Shown here: positions 34,541 to 42,991 of the stretch, in pieces
How positions within the stretch are numbered: position 1 is the stretch's first letter
Layout: each line of letters starts with the position of its first letter
Source of the DNA: Microbulbifer sp. MKSA007
GTDB taxonomy: Bacteria > Pseudomonadota > Gammaproteobacteria > Pseudomonadales > Cellvibrionaceae
Assembly: GCA_032615215.1 (NCBI GenBank)
Contig: CP128433.1
Location: 2,687,501-2,751,500, forward strand
Length of the DNA stretch: 64,000 bases
Reading direction: 5' to 3'
Notes under the pieces: generated by a model
What the model saw: the letters and a program-made list of their open reading frames with translations, nothing else
The model's database searches: none
Told to the model about the DNA's origin: nothing
Made by a program: the position numbers and the translations under genes

Positions 34541-36124
34541 TTATTGGGCGGCAACAGCTTGGGGTATATCTGCAGACTGCTTTGACTGGGATACCTGCCT
34601 ATAGATATATCTGCTCGAATAGAGGCAAATGACACCCATTACCAGGGCGCCCAGGTCAGTGAAGACTACTGGCAAAGTGATGGACTTCCAGGGGACCAGC
34701 AGACCATTCCCAGTTACCAGCGCATTCAGCAGCGGGATGCCGCACAGTAGCAAGCCTGCACAAAGTGAGAGATCTGCTAATGCAGGTTTTATCTGGCGGC
34801 GCAACATCGCCCAGGCTATGGCCACTCCCCATACAGAGAGATACACCATTTCAATCCAGTGAAAGCGCTGATCGCCACCACCACCGGGAGGTAACAGCTT
34901 ATTGGCATAGAAAGTAGCCGCGGTGGCGACAACCAAACCGGCACAAACCCCTACCGTGAGCAAACTGAGGAACCAGCCGGAACCTCGGGTATTAATATCA
35001 CCAGAGGGAAGCTTCTGTCTCTGTGCCTTGCGAACCTGCCAGATAACGGTGCCCGTTACCATCATCAAACACAATGCCAATCCCAACACAAAGTACAGGG
35101 CTTTTATCAGGAAGCCACCGTAGAGTGCGTAGTGAAGTGGAGTCAGTGAAAAATACGCCCGCATAAACGGACCTGAGTCCTGCACTGGGTTATTGATGTT
35201 AACTACTTCGCCATCTTCACTGCGGTATTTGACATCAACAAAGCGCACCAGCGCCTCGTTTGTTTGGCCCGAGACTTGGACAACCTGATTGCGATCCCCG
35301 TAGGCCTCCACATAAATGGCTTTGGGTTTCGCATTAGGCACTTGGTCCTGGTAGCGCAGCAGTATTTGGTTATAGCTACTGGATTCCAAAGGCTCGCCAG
35401 TTATCTCAGGATGTTCCCCCACTACCGAGGCGACTGCTGCTTCCACATTACCTTCAAAAGCAGAAAATGCAGCAACCTGAATCATAATGCCATTCAGGCC
35501 AAGTATTGCGCCGGTAAAAGCAATCACTATATGGAACGGTAGCGGCCAGACCCCTAATACTTTGTGCAGGTCTGTCCATTTGAGCCGCCTGCTGCGATCC
35601 ACACGGAATTTAAACATCTCTTTAAAAATTTTCTTGTGAATGATGATGCCACTTAATATGGAGAGCAGCATCACCAAGCCCATCAGTCCAACCAGGTAGC
35701 GTCCGAAAGGCCTGGGAAACAGTAGGTCAGTGTGCATATACGTCAATAGCTCAGCGAAATCAGAGCCGCTGGGCGGCAGCACTTCACCGGTATTGGGGTT
35801 TATATGGCGTACCTCGGTTTCCTCACTTTCAGCATCAGTCCAGAGCACTTCCAGCATAGGATGGTAGTAGTCTGGCATTGAGATCATAAAAAAGCTGTCC
35901 TCACCGATATTTGCCTCGGCGAGCACCGGAGCGACCAGTCGATCTACATCCACAGGCGCTTCAGCATCGAAGGCAATACGATGCTCGGGTCGTTCCCATT
36001 GGGTCAGCTCGTGGCCAAATAGTGCGACCACGCCGGAAAAGGAAATTACGAATAGCAGAATAGAAAATAACACCCCAATCCAGGAGTGAATTTCGTAAAA
36101 AAGGATATTGCTACGCTGTTGCAT
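34541..36124 (-). CDS. PepSY-associated transmembrane protein
   Basis: 527 residues. The N-terminal HSWIGVLFSILLFVISFSGV helix with preceding EIHSW is the usual PepSY-TM start. Further helices lie near 145-165, 190-215, 340-365, 385-410 and the C-terminal third, with large periplasmic PepSY-like sections between. Relatives are ferric-siderophore reductases or membrane redox proteins in iron-uptake operons. Two small membrane genes precede it, and a strong Fur box lies before the first, so iron-repressed expression is likely. Confidence 0.8.
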   Translation of the reverse strand: MQQRSNILFYEIHSWIGVLFSILLFVISFSGVVALFGHELTQWERPEHRIAFDAEAPVDVDRLVAPVLAEANIGEDSFFMISMPDYYHPMLEVLWTDAESEETEVRHINPNTGEVLPPSGSDFAELLTYMHTDLLFPRPFGRYLVGLMGLVMLLSILSGIIIHKKIFKEMFKFRVDRSRRLKWTDLHKVLGVWPLPFHIVIAFTGAILGLNGIMIQVAAFSAFEGNVEAAVASVVGEHPEITGEPLESSSYNQILLRYQDQVPNAKPKAIYVEAYGDRNQVVQVSGQTNEALVRFVDVKYRSEDGEVVNINNPVQDSGPFMRAYFSLTPLHYALYGGFLIKALYFVLGLALCLMMVTGTVIWQVRKAQRQKLPSGDINTRGSGWFLSLLTVGVCAGLVVATAATFYANKLLPPGGGGDQRFHWIEMVYLSVWGVAIAWAMLRRQIKPALADLSLCAGLLLCGIPLLNALVTGNGLLVPWKSITLPVVFTDLGALVMGVICLYSSRYIYRQVSQSKQSADIPQAVAAQ

Positions 36125-36145
36125 TTAAATTGGCTAGACCGAAAA

Positions 36146-36418
36146 TTATAAAAAAGAAAGAGCGCTTAGTCCGAGCACGACCAGCAACAGGGACAGTAGG
36201 TATGCCGCTGCGCGCCAAGTGGAGGCGGCGAGTAACCCCATACTCATATACCCGACCCATAAAAGAGTCGATAACATAGATCCCGCTGCCATCCGTTCTG
36301 TTGGCTCGGCGGACGGCCAGTAAATCGATAGCATCACCGTGCTGGAAAACATCAAGATAATGCTCAGCACAATGGTCAGGGCGACCTGTTGCCAACTGAT
36401 TTTTATTGAAGCAGCCAT
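36146..36418 (-). CDS. Small membrane protein of iron operon (DUF3649-like)
   Basis: 90 residues with three hydrophobic segments (about 10-30, 45-62, 68-88). It lies between the 105-residue membrane gene (4 nt away) and the PepSY gene (21 nt away). Operons with PepSY plus two such small proteins (DUF3325/DUF3649) accompany siderophore uptake. The DUF assignment is by size and context, not by firm motif. Confidence 0.6.
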   Translation of the reverse strand: MAASIKISWQQVALTIVLSIILMFSSTVMLSIYWPSAEPTERMAAGSMLSTLLWVGYMSMGLLAASTWRAAAYLLSLLLVVLGLSALSFL

Positions 36419-36422
36419 AGAG

Positions 36423-36740
36423 TTATCCGATAGTCAGAAGAGCCTGCTCTAATACCAACAAGCCCACTACTGACAGCGGAAAATGGCGAAGCAGCCAATT
36501 AGGTTTGATTGGGGCGAGCAGTGCTTGTAATAAAGCGCAGAACATCGCGACACAAAGCCAGATGGGTATCCCTACCTCCCAACCATATAGGAATCCATAA
36601 GGAATTGAACTCACCGGAAGCACCCACCAGGCAATTCTTTGTAAGCGCTTAATACTACTGAGCTGTAGATCTTTATGTCTGGTTACAAAAATAAGTAGTA
36701 CAGCCAAATAAGTAAGTAGGAAAGCCACCAGGTTAGACAT
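36423..36740 (-). CDS. Small membrane protein of iron operon (DUF3325-like)
   Basis: 105 residues with three to four hydrophobic segments and few charged loops (RHKDLQLSSIKRLQR near residues 21-35). First gene of the leftward operon ending with the PepSY protein. The Fur box lies about 150 bp upstream. Function unknown; probably a membrane subunit or chaperone for the PepSY reductase. Confidence 0.6.
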   Translation of the reverse strand: MSNLVAFLLTYLAVLLIFVTRHKDLQLSSIKRLQRIAWWVLPVSSIPYGFLYGWEVGIPIWLCVAMFCALLQALLAPIKPNWLLRHFPLSVVGLLVLEQALLTIG

Positions 36741-36890
36741 TGAAGTTTTCCAGCCTTCTTTGCTTAGAGGTCGCGGATTTTTTGAACATTGCGCTTATTC
36801 TTTACAGAAATGGAGTTTCGTAGTTGCAAATATTGCCTTCAATACTGGGAAGCTTTGTATTTAGCGATCTACTGGGTTTAAATTTAAGTC

Positions 36891-36909
36891 ACAAATAATA
36901 ATCATTATC
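36891..36909. promoter_or_regulatory. Fur box
   Basis: The 19 bases match the Fur consensus GATAATGATAATCATTATC at 15 positions, with the right half (AATCATTATC) perfect. It lies between the leftward PepSY operon and the rightward exonuclease gene. Given the operon's content, the leftward genes are the likely target. Confidence 0.75.
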
Positions 36910-37031
36910 AGTTGTAGTCTATCTTAAGATACATGTTTGTTCAATTGGCTTGAAAATGCAGGCAGACTGGAAGGTAGCAAGGAAGAGGTCTAAGTTCTTT
37001 TACCTTTCTTCCATATCTTATCGTTCTTATC

Positions 37032-37511
37032 ATGTGGATTATTGACTTCGAAGCCAGTGGCTTATCCAAGCAGAGCTACCCTATAGAAGTTGTCCTCTGC
37101 TCTGAAACAGTGGAATACCAGGCGCTAATAAAACCAGTGCCACACTGGTCTTATTGGTCCGATGATGCTGAATCGATACATAACATTTCCCGATCAAAGC
37201 TAGAATCCGAGGGTATAGATTCAACTACAGTGGCTTATAGCCCAAACAGGATTCTTTCAGGTCAAATTGTCTATTGTGATGCCCTGCTCTGGGATAGTTT
37301 TTGGTGCAATGCCCTTTTTTCTGATACTGGCATTCATCAGGAGTTTGAACTCAGGGATATTCAGGAGCTAATAGGTGGCTCTGAAAATCACTTAAGAGCA
37401 TTCATTAATGAGCGCGAAAAGCTGGAGGACTCTGACAAATTCACAGTTCATCGAGCACTGGATGATGCAAAAATAATCAGGAAGGCACTAAAAGTAGCAT
37501 TAGCAGGCTGA
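37032..37511 (+). CDS. DEDD-type 3'-5' exonuclease-like protein
   Basis: 159 residues. The ExoI motif DFEASGL (residues 5-11) and ExoIII motif HRALDDAK (about 142-149) give a DEDDh set; the middle Asp is probably in CDALLWDSF near residue 81-89. Length is that of a bare exonuclease domain without a polymerase partner. Some relatives act on RNA or short DNA. No operon partner. ATG start without an obvious purine-rich site. Confidence 0.65.
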   Translation: MWIIDFEASGLSKQSYPIEVVLCSETVEYQALIKPVPHWSYWSDDAESIHNISRSKLESEGIDSTTVAYSPNRILSGQIVYCDALLWDSFWCNALFSDTGIHQEFELRDIQELIGGSENHLRAFINEREKLEDSDKFTVHRALDDAKIIRKALKVALAG

Positions 37512-37584
37512 TATGAGTGAGTAGCTTTGGAGTTAAGTAAAACGGTCGTCCTCCTTTGACTAACTAACAGAGAGCAGTAATTAG

Positions 37585-37847
37585 GGAGCCTCTGAGTAAC
37601 TCCGTGATACCTCTGGCATGCAGAGCGGTTCACAATCAAGGCGCGGCTTCGCAGGAATGTCTAGACCTTTCAAGAAGTCGCAACGCGGAGTGTGAATCGC
37701 TCTGCAAGCCCCGAAGGGCGGGCCTTGAAGGCCACAGCTGCTGCGTTGCAGCTCTTGCAAAGGGCTACGGCCATTCGCGGCGAGCTGCGCCTAACATCTG
37801 CAGCCTTCAAGACCCGCAGAGGCATTACGGAGTTACTCAGAGGCTCC
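37585..37847. mobile_element. IS5-type MITE, 263 bp with 4-bp TSD
   Basis: Terminal inverted repeats of 31 bp start GGAGCCTCTGAGTAACTCCG (three differences over the 34-base comparison that includes flank). They are flanked by TTAG on both sides (37581-37584 and 37848-37851), a YTAR-type duplication as made by the IS5 group. There is no transposase frame. A second inner inverted repeat (CAGAGCGGTTCACA / TGTGAATCGCTCTG) lies within. It would need an IS5-family transposase supplied elsewhere in the genome. Confidence 0.8.
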
Positions 37848-37880
37848 TTAGGTCTATTACTTCTGCATCTAGTGGAGGCA

Positions 37881-38507
37881 CTAACTCTTTGCCGCAATAA
37901 AAACACCACTTCCTATAAGTAAAGCCCCAGAGCCGTATTTTAGAGCCGGGGTCTTTCCTGATTGACTGATTGTTGACCGTGCCTTGCAGGCAAGGTACGC
38001 ATAACCGGCCATCACACTGCCTACGGCTAGCGTTGCAATTGCAAATATAATTGCAATGTCCAAAGAAGCAACACGAGTTAGATCGAGGAATGCTGGAAAG
38101 AAGCTTACGTAGAAAAGAATAGCTTTCGGGTTACCCAGCGTGGTGACTAAGCCCAGTAGAAAACTTGAAAAGCTGCTATGGGAGTGGCTTGTTGCTATTT
38201 GGTTTTGGTCGACTTGTCTTTTCTTTGCTGAGAGAAAGATATTCATTCCCAGCCAGATAAGATAGGCTGCTCCAGCATATTTAATAACGATGAATAAGCT
38301 CCCCAAGGTTTCGGCTAGCGTTGCTAGGCCAAGCAGAGCTAACAAAATAAAGAAATAATCACCTACAACAATTCCCACTACTGTAATTAATCCCTGGCGC
38401 AAGCCGAGTGTCACTGACCGGGAAACAACAGCTAATACTCCCGGCCCAGGTATCAGTGCTAGAACTAGCATTGAAATGAACAGAGCTAAGGATGTGGAGA
38501 TTGTCAT
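37881..38507 (-). CDS. LysE-family amino-acid exporter
   Basis: 208 residues, six hydrophobic segments. The N-terminal LIPGPGVLAVVSRSVTLGLRQG (residues 17-38, in part) and the TTLGNPKAILFYVSFFPAF segment near 118-136 are diagnostic of RhtB/LysE transporters. It should export an amino acid or derivative from the cytoplasm. It sits between the MITE and a terminator-like hairpin, with no operon partner. The substrate cannot be predicted. Confidence 0.85.
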   Translation of the reverse strand: MTISTSLALFISMLVLALIPGPGVLAVVSRSVTLGLRQGLITVVGIVVGDYFFILLALLGLATLAETLGSLFIVIKYAGAAYLIWLGMNIFLSAKKRQVDQNQIATSHSHSSFSSFLLGLVTTLGNPKAILFYVSFFPAFLDLTRVASLDIAIIFAIATLAVGSVMAGYAYLACKARSTISQSGKTPALKYGSGALLIGSGVFIAAKS

Positions 38508-38577
38508 GAGGTACTCAGTGATTTTTAACTATTTTGAGTATTGATTCTATATGTTCAAATATTGAACGCAACCTAAT

Positions 38578-38610
38578 TGGGTCTGCTCCCCAAAATGGGG
38601 AGCAGACCCA
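38578..38610. terminator. Perfect 14-bp hairpin
   Basis: TGGGTCTGCTCCCC and GGGGAGCAGACCCA are fully complementary around a 5-nt loop. It lies 26 bp past the stop of the leftward secreted-protein gene, so it probably terminates that transcript. The sequence also resembles dispersed REP-like palindromes. Confidence 0.7.
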
Positions 38611-38636
38611 GCTAGTCAGATAGATATGGCGATGAA

Positions 38637-40448
38637 TTAATCCTGTTGCATACCATTAACCCATTTCGGTTTCTTGGGGGCGATAGGAGCGAATCGATAT
38701 AGCTCCCAACCGCCATCGGGGTTGAGATTAAAGGGGTTCGCTGTTCCAAGCCACATGAAGGTTGGGTGATTAATCATCGTTCTAAAACCGAAGTTAGCTG
38801 AATTGCCCACACCATTTATAGTTGCAGGAATAGCGCGCTGATTTGGCGAGAGGAATCGATAGAGCTTTGCGCCAGATGTTACCGGGTTGGATAGTGCGTT
38901 TTCCAGTAGCATAAGTAGTTCTGCTGGAAGTTCACCTGCGGGGTCAGTTCCACTCTCTATTAGAGCTGCAAATTGCTTACTGACATCTAGGGTACCCAGG
39001 TACATATTGTCTCCAGTTACTCCCAGGCGCCAAGTGTATACATTAAATGGCCAACCCAATCCGGCTCTGCCTAGCTTCGGGGCTCCAGCCAGTGTCTGAG
39101 TATCCACAAACTCATTACTATCTGGGTCCCAAACCTGGACACTTTGATACCCATATAGGACATTAACCCTCGGTTTCTTCTTCCCTTTATCTCTCTTACT
39201 TTTTCTGGTGAATCGGTCACCACTGAACACAGTGGTTGCACGATGAGTTGCGATTATGGTTCCCAATTCACCAATAGGCGTATCCCAGGTTTCGCCATAG
39301 GCTTGAACATGGCTTCTGAAACCACCTAATGGAAAGTTAATCGTGCCCCAGTAGAGCTTTCCTTGCCATGATGTAATGTCTCCGCCCGCATAGGCCCGAG
39401 CACTGATGAGGTCTGGTTCGTACTCAGTGATGTTCCAGACCTCTTCCCACTCTTCAACATCACTGGGCTTAAAGCCTCCGGGAGGTATCCTGGGGCTCAT
39501 TACAATTCCCGAATAGGCCAGAACTTCTCCAGTTTGAGTATTAACATTGGGCCAGGTGGAGGAAAATATACGCCCTCTATGTACAGTCAGGTTTGCAGGG
39601 GTGCTTTCCATGGTTCCCACTGCTTCAAACTTGAATGGATCATGCAGATCGCCCATCCAGCGAAGGACTTGGCCTGATCCACCCAGGTCTTCTTGTAATC
39701 GAACGCCTGTGTACAACACACCTTTGTAATTTAAAAACTTACGGATGTTTGAATACTCAGGGAATCTTTTCGATCCCAAGTACTGCCCGGTACTTGCCTG
39801 CCAAGCCATCATAATGATGCTGTTACCGCCGCCCTCGCCGGCTATACCTTCTTGGACACCGCCGGGTCCCGCAAGAAAAATAACATCGTCAGCATAGCCA
39901 CCCGAGCGGAACCCCAATGTGTCTTGAAGAAGTGGGTCATAAGTGGGGGTTATTTCTGTTACTTCCAGGGTACAAGTGTCCATGCGGTAAGCTGTCGGTG
40001 CCCGCCAATCGCCAAGGTTTTTAAGGTTGGGGTTTTCCTGGGCCAGTATCCCTTGATTGAATTCGCATACCCATCCCTGGTTTGGCGCAAATATTGGAGT
40101 CAAAACTGCATCCGGGGCCGCTTGTGCGGTACAAGGAACGTTGGCACCTGTTCCCCAATACAAAAACTTGGGAGATTCAGCCATTCCCCAGATCTGTGCA
40201 CTATTGCGTTTAGGCTCCCCCGCAGAACATACCCCATCGACCAATTCCGGGTAGGGTTGGCCAATACCGTTAAAGCACTCGTCGATCGGTGCTTTAAATA
40301 GTTTGTCAAAACGCGGCTTAACCCGTTTGCACCTTTTGTCTGGATGACCTTGAGGCCCAACTTCTGGTATTGCCCATTGAGCGTTAGCGAAAATTGGGAT
40401 TGTGGAGGTTAAAAGTAACGAAATTGCAAAATATGCGGTGGCTCTCAT
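38637..40448 (-). CDS. Large secreted protein of unknown function
   Basis: 603 residues. A Sec signal peptide (hydrophobic 5-20, ANAQ cleavage) is clear. The mature part is Gly/Trp/Tyr-rich with repeated strand patterns, several Cys in the first 170 residues and the turn-rich YxG...W segments expected of a beta-propeller. A basic SKRDKGKKK stretch lies near 395-405. No enzyme motif is recognised. It stands between LysE and the hydrogenase maturation genes, with a terminator and about 175 bp separating it from hypE, so it is probably a separate unit. Confidence 0.6.
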   Translation of the reverse strand: MRATAYFAISLLLTSTIPIFANAQWAIPEVGPQGHPDKRCKRVKPRFDKLFKAPIDECFNGIGQPYPELVDGVCSAGEPKRNSAQIWGMAESPKFLYWGTGANVPCTAQAAPDAVLTPIFAPNQGWVCEFNQGILAQENPNLKNLGDWRAPTAYRMDTCTLEVTEITPTYDPLLQDTLGFRSGGYADDVIFLAGPGGVQEGIAGEGGGNSIIMMAWQASTGQYLGSKRFPEYSNIRKFLNYKGVLYTGVRLQEDLGGSGQVLRWMGDLHDPFKFEAVGTMESTPANLTVHRGRIFSSTWPNVNTQTGEVLAYSGIVMSPRIPPGGFKPSDVEEWEEVWNITEYEPDLISARAYAGGDITSWQGKLYWGTINFPLGGFRSHVQAYGETWDTPIGELGTIIATHRATTVFSGDRFTRKSKRDKGKKKPRVNVLYGYQSVQVWDPDSNEFVDTQTLAGAPKLGRAGLGWPFNVYTWRLGVTGDNMYLGTLDVSKQFAALIESGTDPAGELPAELLMLLENALSNPVTSGAKLYRFLSPNQRAIPATINGVGNSANFGFRTMINHPTFMWLGTANPFNLNPDGGWELYRFAPIAPKKPKWVNGMQQD

Positions 40449-40624
40449 GTATATTCCCTGCCCTACTACTTACCGCTACAGCGGAAAAATCAACGGTTAA
40501 AAGGCTTGTGGGTCTTATTAATCGCAGGCCAAATGGGTCAGCAATATCCAAGACTAAATAAAGGTTAGGATCTTGAAGGTGAGAGGAACTGATTAATTCT
40601 ATGAATATTCTGCCAATAAAATCC

Positions 40625-41662
40625 TTAGCAAATTCTCGGTAGTTGTTCCCCTGGTAACCGTTGTAATAACCGATCGCATCCCAAGCTGTTCTTCAGAATG
40701 ACTTGGGCGCAATTTCTTTGTTCAATTGTACCGATAAAACCACAGGCGCTTTCCGCTGCTGCTTCTTGAAGGATGGAAATTGCCTGCTTGGAGGCGCCTT
40801 CAGGGACAATAGCGACAAAACGTCCCTCGTTTGCGACATATAGTGGGTCGAGGCCCAAAATTTCACAAGCGCCCTGTACGGCATCGGATACTTGAATTTT
40901 GCTTTCTTCCAAAATGAAGGTTTTTCCGCAGCTCTCTGCTAGCTCCACCAGTGCAGTGGCAAGCCCACCACGTGTGAGATCTCGCAGACAATGAACTTCA
41001 ATTCCGGCATTGATCATTTGTGCAACTACACCATTCAGTGGTGCACAGTCGCTGAGGAGATCACTTTCAAACTCGAGTCCTTCGCGGCAGGCCATTACCG
41101 CCATTCCGTGGCGGCCAATATCGCCGGATAGAATAATAGAATCACCCTGGCAAATGCGGTTGGGATCAATGGGTTGTTCTCTTATCAGGGTACCGATGCC
41201 ACTGGTATTGATATAGAGCCCATCCCCCTTCCCTTTCTCTACCACTTTGGTATCGCCGGTGACTAAGGTAATTCCTGAGTTCCGGGCAGCCTCAGCCATC
41301 GAGATCAGAACCCGTTGGAGAGTTTTCAGGGGTAACCCCTCTTCGAGAATCAAGCCGCAGCTTAGAAACTTGGGTTCCGCGCCTGCCATGGCCAAATCGT
41401 TGACGGTGCCATAAACGGCGAGCTCACCGATGTTTCCTCCGGGAAAGAAAAGCGGTGAGATTACAAAGGAGTCGGTGGTAAATACGAGCTGATCCGGTTT
41501 CCATGGAAGTGTTGCACTGTCATGGGCCTGGGATAGCCAGGGATTAGAGAAGACAGGTTGAATATATTGATCGATCAAGCGTTGGGTCATCTCCCCACCG
41601 CTGCCATGGCCAAGGCGTACGACCTCGTCAGCGGTTGGTGGAATTGGACACTGCAGATTCAT
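40625..41662 (-). CDS. hypE: Hydrogenase maturation protein HypE
   Basis: 345 residues, PurM-like ATP-binding fold. HypE dehydrates the thiocarboxamide made by HypF to the thiocyanate that becomes the cyanide ligands of the [NiFe] centre. The opening RLGHGSGGEMTQRLI (residues 16-30) and DSATLPW-type ATP site are present. The family's C-terminal Cys, which carries the CN group, is present at the end (LPRIC). The start overlaps hypD by 35 nt. Last gene of the hydrogenase operon. Confidence 0.92.
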   Translation of the reverse strand: MNLQCPIPPTADEVVRLGHGSGGEMTQRLIDQYIQPVFSNPWLSQAHDSATLPWKPDQLVFTTDSFVISPLFFPGGNIGELAVYGTVNDLAMAGAEPKFLSCGLILEEGLPLKTLQRVLISMAEAARNSGITLVTGDTKVVEKGKGDGLYINTSGIGTLIREQPIDPNRICQGDSIILSGDIGRHGMAVMACREGLEFESDLLSDCAPLNGVVAQMINAGIEVHCLRDLTRGGLATALVELAESCGKTFILEESKIQVSDAVQGACEILGLDPLYVANEGRFVAIVPEGASKQAISILQEAAAESACGFIGTIEQRNCAQVILKNSLGCDRLLQRLPGEQLPRIC

Positions 41663-42770
41663 TCGATTCCACCTGGTTCTGGTAGCGATAGTAGGCCGCG
41701 CAAGCGCCTTCAGTGGAAACCATTGGCGCCCCCAGCGGTTGCTGGGGTTGGCAGGTCTTAGCGAAGTGAGGGCAGTCCCCGGGCTTCTTTAGCCCCAGCA
41801 TAATATCCCCACTGATACAGCCCCTGTTCTCAGAAATGCTCAATGCTGGCAGATTGAATGTTTGTTCTGCATTGAATCCTGAGTAATCATCGCTCAATAC
41901 CAGACCGCTAGCAGGAATCTCACCTATGCCGCGCCACTGTTGTGTTGCTACTTTAAAAACCTGTTTAATCAAGTCTTGGGCAACGGTATTACCTGTTTTA
42001 GTAACCGCGCGCTGATATTGGTTTTCTACTTCACTGCGACCACTCTCTAATTGACGGACACACCGGAGTACGCCTTCAAGAATATCCAGGGGTTCAAAGC
42101 CTGTGATCACTATTGGAATCTGGTGCTTTTTCACCAAGCTGCGGTATTGCCGATATCCGGTTATTGCACAAACGTGGCCGGCAGCTAGGAAACCTTGAAT
42201 CCGGCAGTCTTCACGGGTGCATATCGATTGAATCGCCGGTGTAACCAAAAACTGGGATATCAATGCGTAAAAGTTGTCGATTTGCTTTTGCTTGGCGAGG
42301 GACAGCGCCAGGGCATTGGCGGTAGCAGTCGTTTCAAAACCCACCGCAAAGAATACGACCTGCTTGGTGGGGTTCTGCTCTGCCACATTGAGCGCTTGCA
42401 GCGGCGAGTAGACAATACGGACATCGCCTCCGGCAGCTTTGACCTCTAGTAAATCTCGATCTGAACCGGGGACTCGCAACATATCGCCAAAGGAGCAGAA
42501 GATAACATTGGGCATTGCAGCAATCGCAATAGCTCTATCGATGATTTCCTGAGGTGTGACACAAACCGGGCAACCGGGTCCGTGTACTAATTGAATCTCC
42601 TCGGGCAGTAATTGCTGCAAGTTGTATTTTGCGATGGCATGGGTTTGCCCTCCACAGATCTCCATTAGAGTCCATGGGCGAGTAGTGACTTTCTGAATCT
42701 CTGCCGCAATTAGCTTGATGTTCTCGCCGTTGCGGTATTCCTTGAGGTATTTCATTACAGGCTGACTCAA
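41628..42770 (-). CDS. hypD: Hydrogenase maturation protein HypD
   Basis: 380 residues. HypD holds a [4Fe-4S] cluster and the scaffold where, with HypC, the Fe(CN)2CO unit is assembled. Motifs are intact: MEICGGQTHAIAKY near residues 36-49, HGPGCPVCVTP near 63-73, GFETTA near 150, and the C-terminal Cys-rich NRGCISGDIMLG...CPHF region with cluster ligands. ATGA overlap with HypC (4 nt). Confidence 0.93.
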   Translation of the reverse strand: MSQPVMKYLKEYRNGENIKLIAAEIQKVTTRPWTLMEICGGQTHAIAKYNLQQLLPEEIQLVHGPGCPVCVTPQEIIDRAIAIAAMPNVIFCSFGDMLRVPGSDRDLLEVKAAGGDVRIVYSPLQALNVAEQNPTKQVVFFAVGFETTATANALALSLAKQKQIDNFYALISQFLVTPAIQSICTREDCRIQGFLAAGHVCAITGYRQYRSLVKKHQIPIVITGFEPLDILEGVLRCVRQLESGRSEVENQYQRAVTKTGNTVAQDLIKQVFKVATQQWRGIGEIPASGLVLSDDYSGFNAEQTFNLPALSISENRGCISGDIMLGLKKPGDCPHFAKTCQPQQPLGAPMVSTEGACAAYYRYQNQVESNESAVSNSTNR

Positions 42771-42991
42771 CCCAATGTTTTGAGGTACTCGAAAACCTTA
42801 TTTGCTTCTTTTGCTCTCAACTTGCTGATCGCGACTCCAGCATGAACGATCACGTAGTCTCCTACTTCAGCCTCAGGTACCAATGATAAATTTACAGCTT
42901 TACTGATACCGCCGAAGGAAACTTTTCCAGTGCGCTCCATGGCTGATTCTTGCTCTATTAATTCGATTCTTCCGGGAATTCCCAGGCACAC
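42767..42991 (-). CDS. hypC: Hydrogenase maturation chaperone HypC
   Basis: 74 residues. HypC delivers the iron unit to the large subunit and binds HypD through its N-terminal Cys. I start it at the GTG at 42991 because that gives the invariant M-C-L-G-I-P N-terminus; a longer ATG frame would bury it. The GTG shares a base with the hypF stop (TAGTG), with GGAGAG upstream. The C-terminal hydrophobic pattern (YVIVHAGVAIS) is typical. Confidence 0.9.
   Translation of the reverse strand: MCLGIPGRIELIEQESAMERTGKVSFGGISKAVNLSLVPEAEVGDYVIVHAGVAISKLRAKEANKVFEYLKTLG

Noticed and set aside
37604..37922. Overlapping open frames inside the MITE
   Set aside because: They arise from the GC-rich inverted-repeat element and have no transposase motifs.
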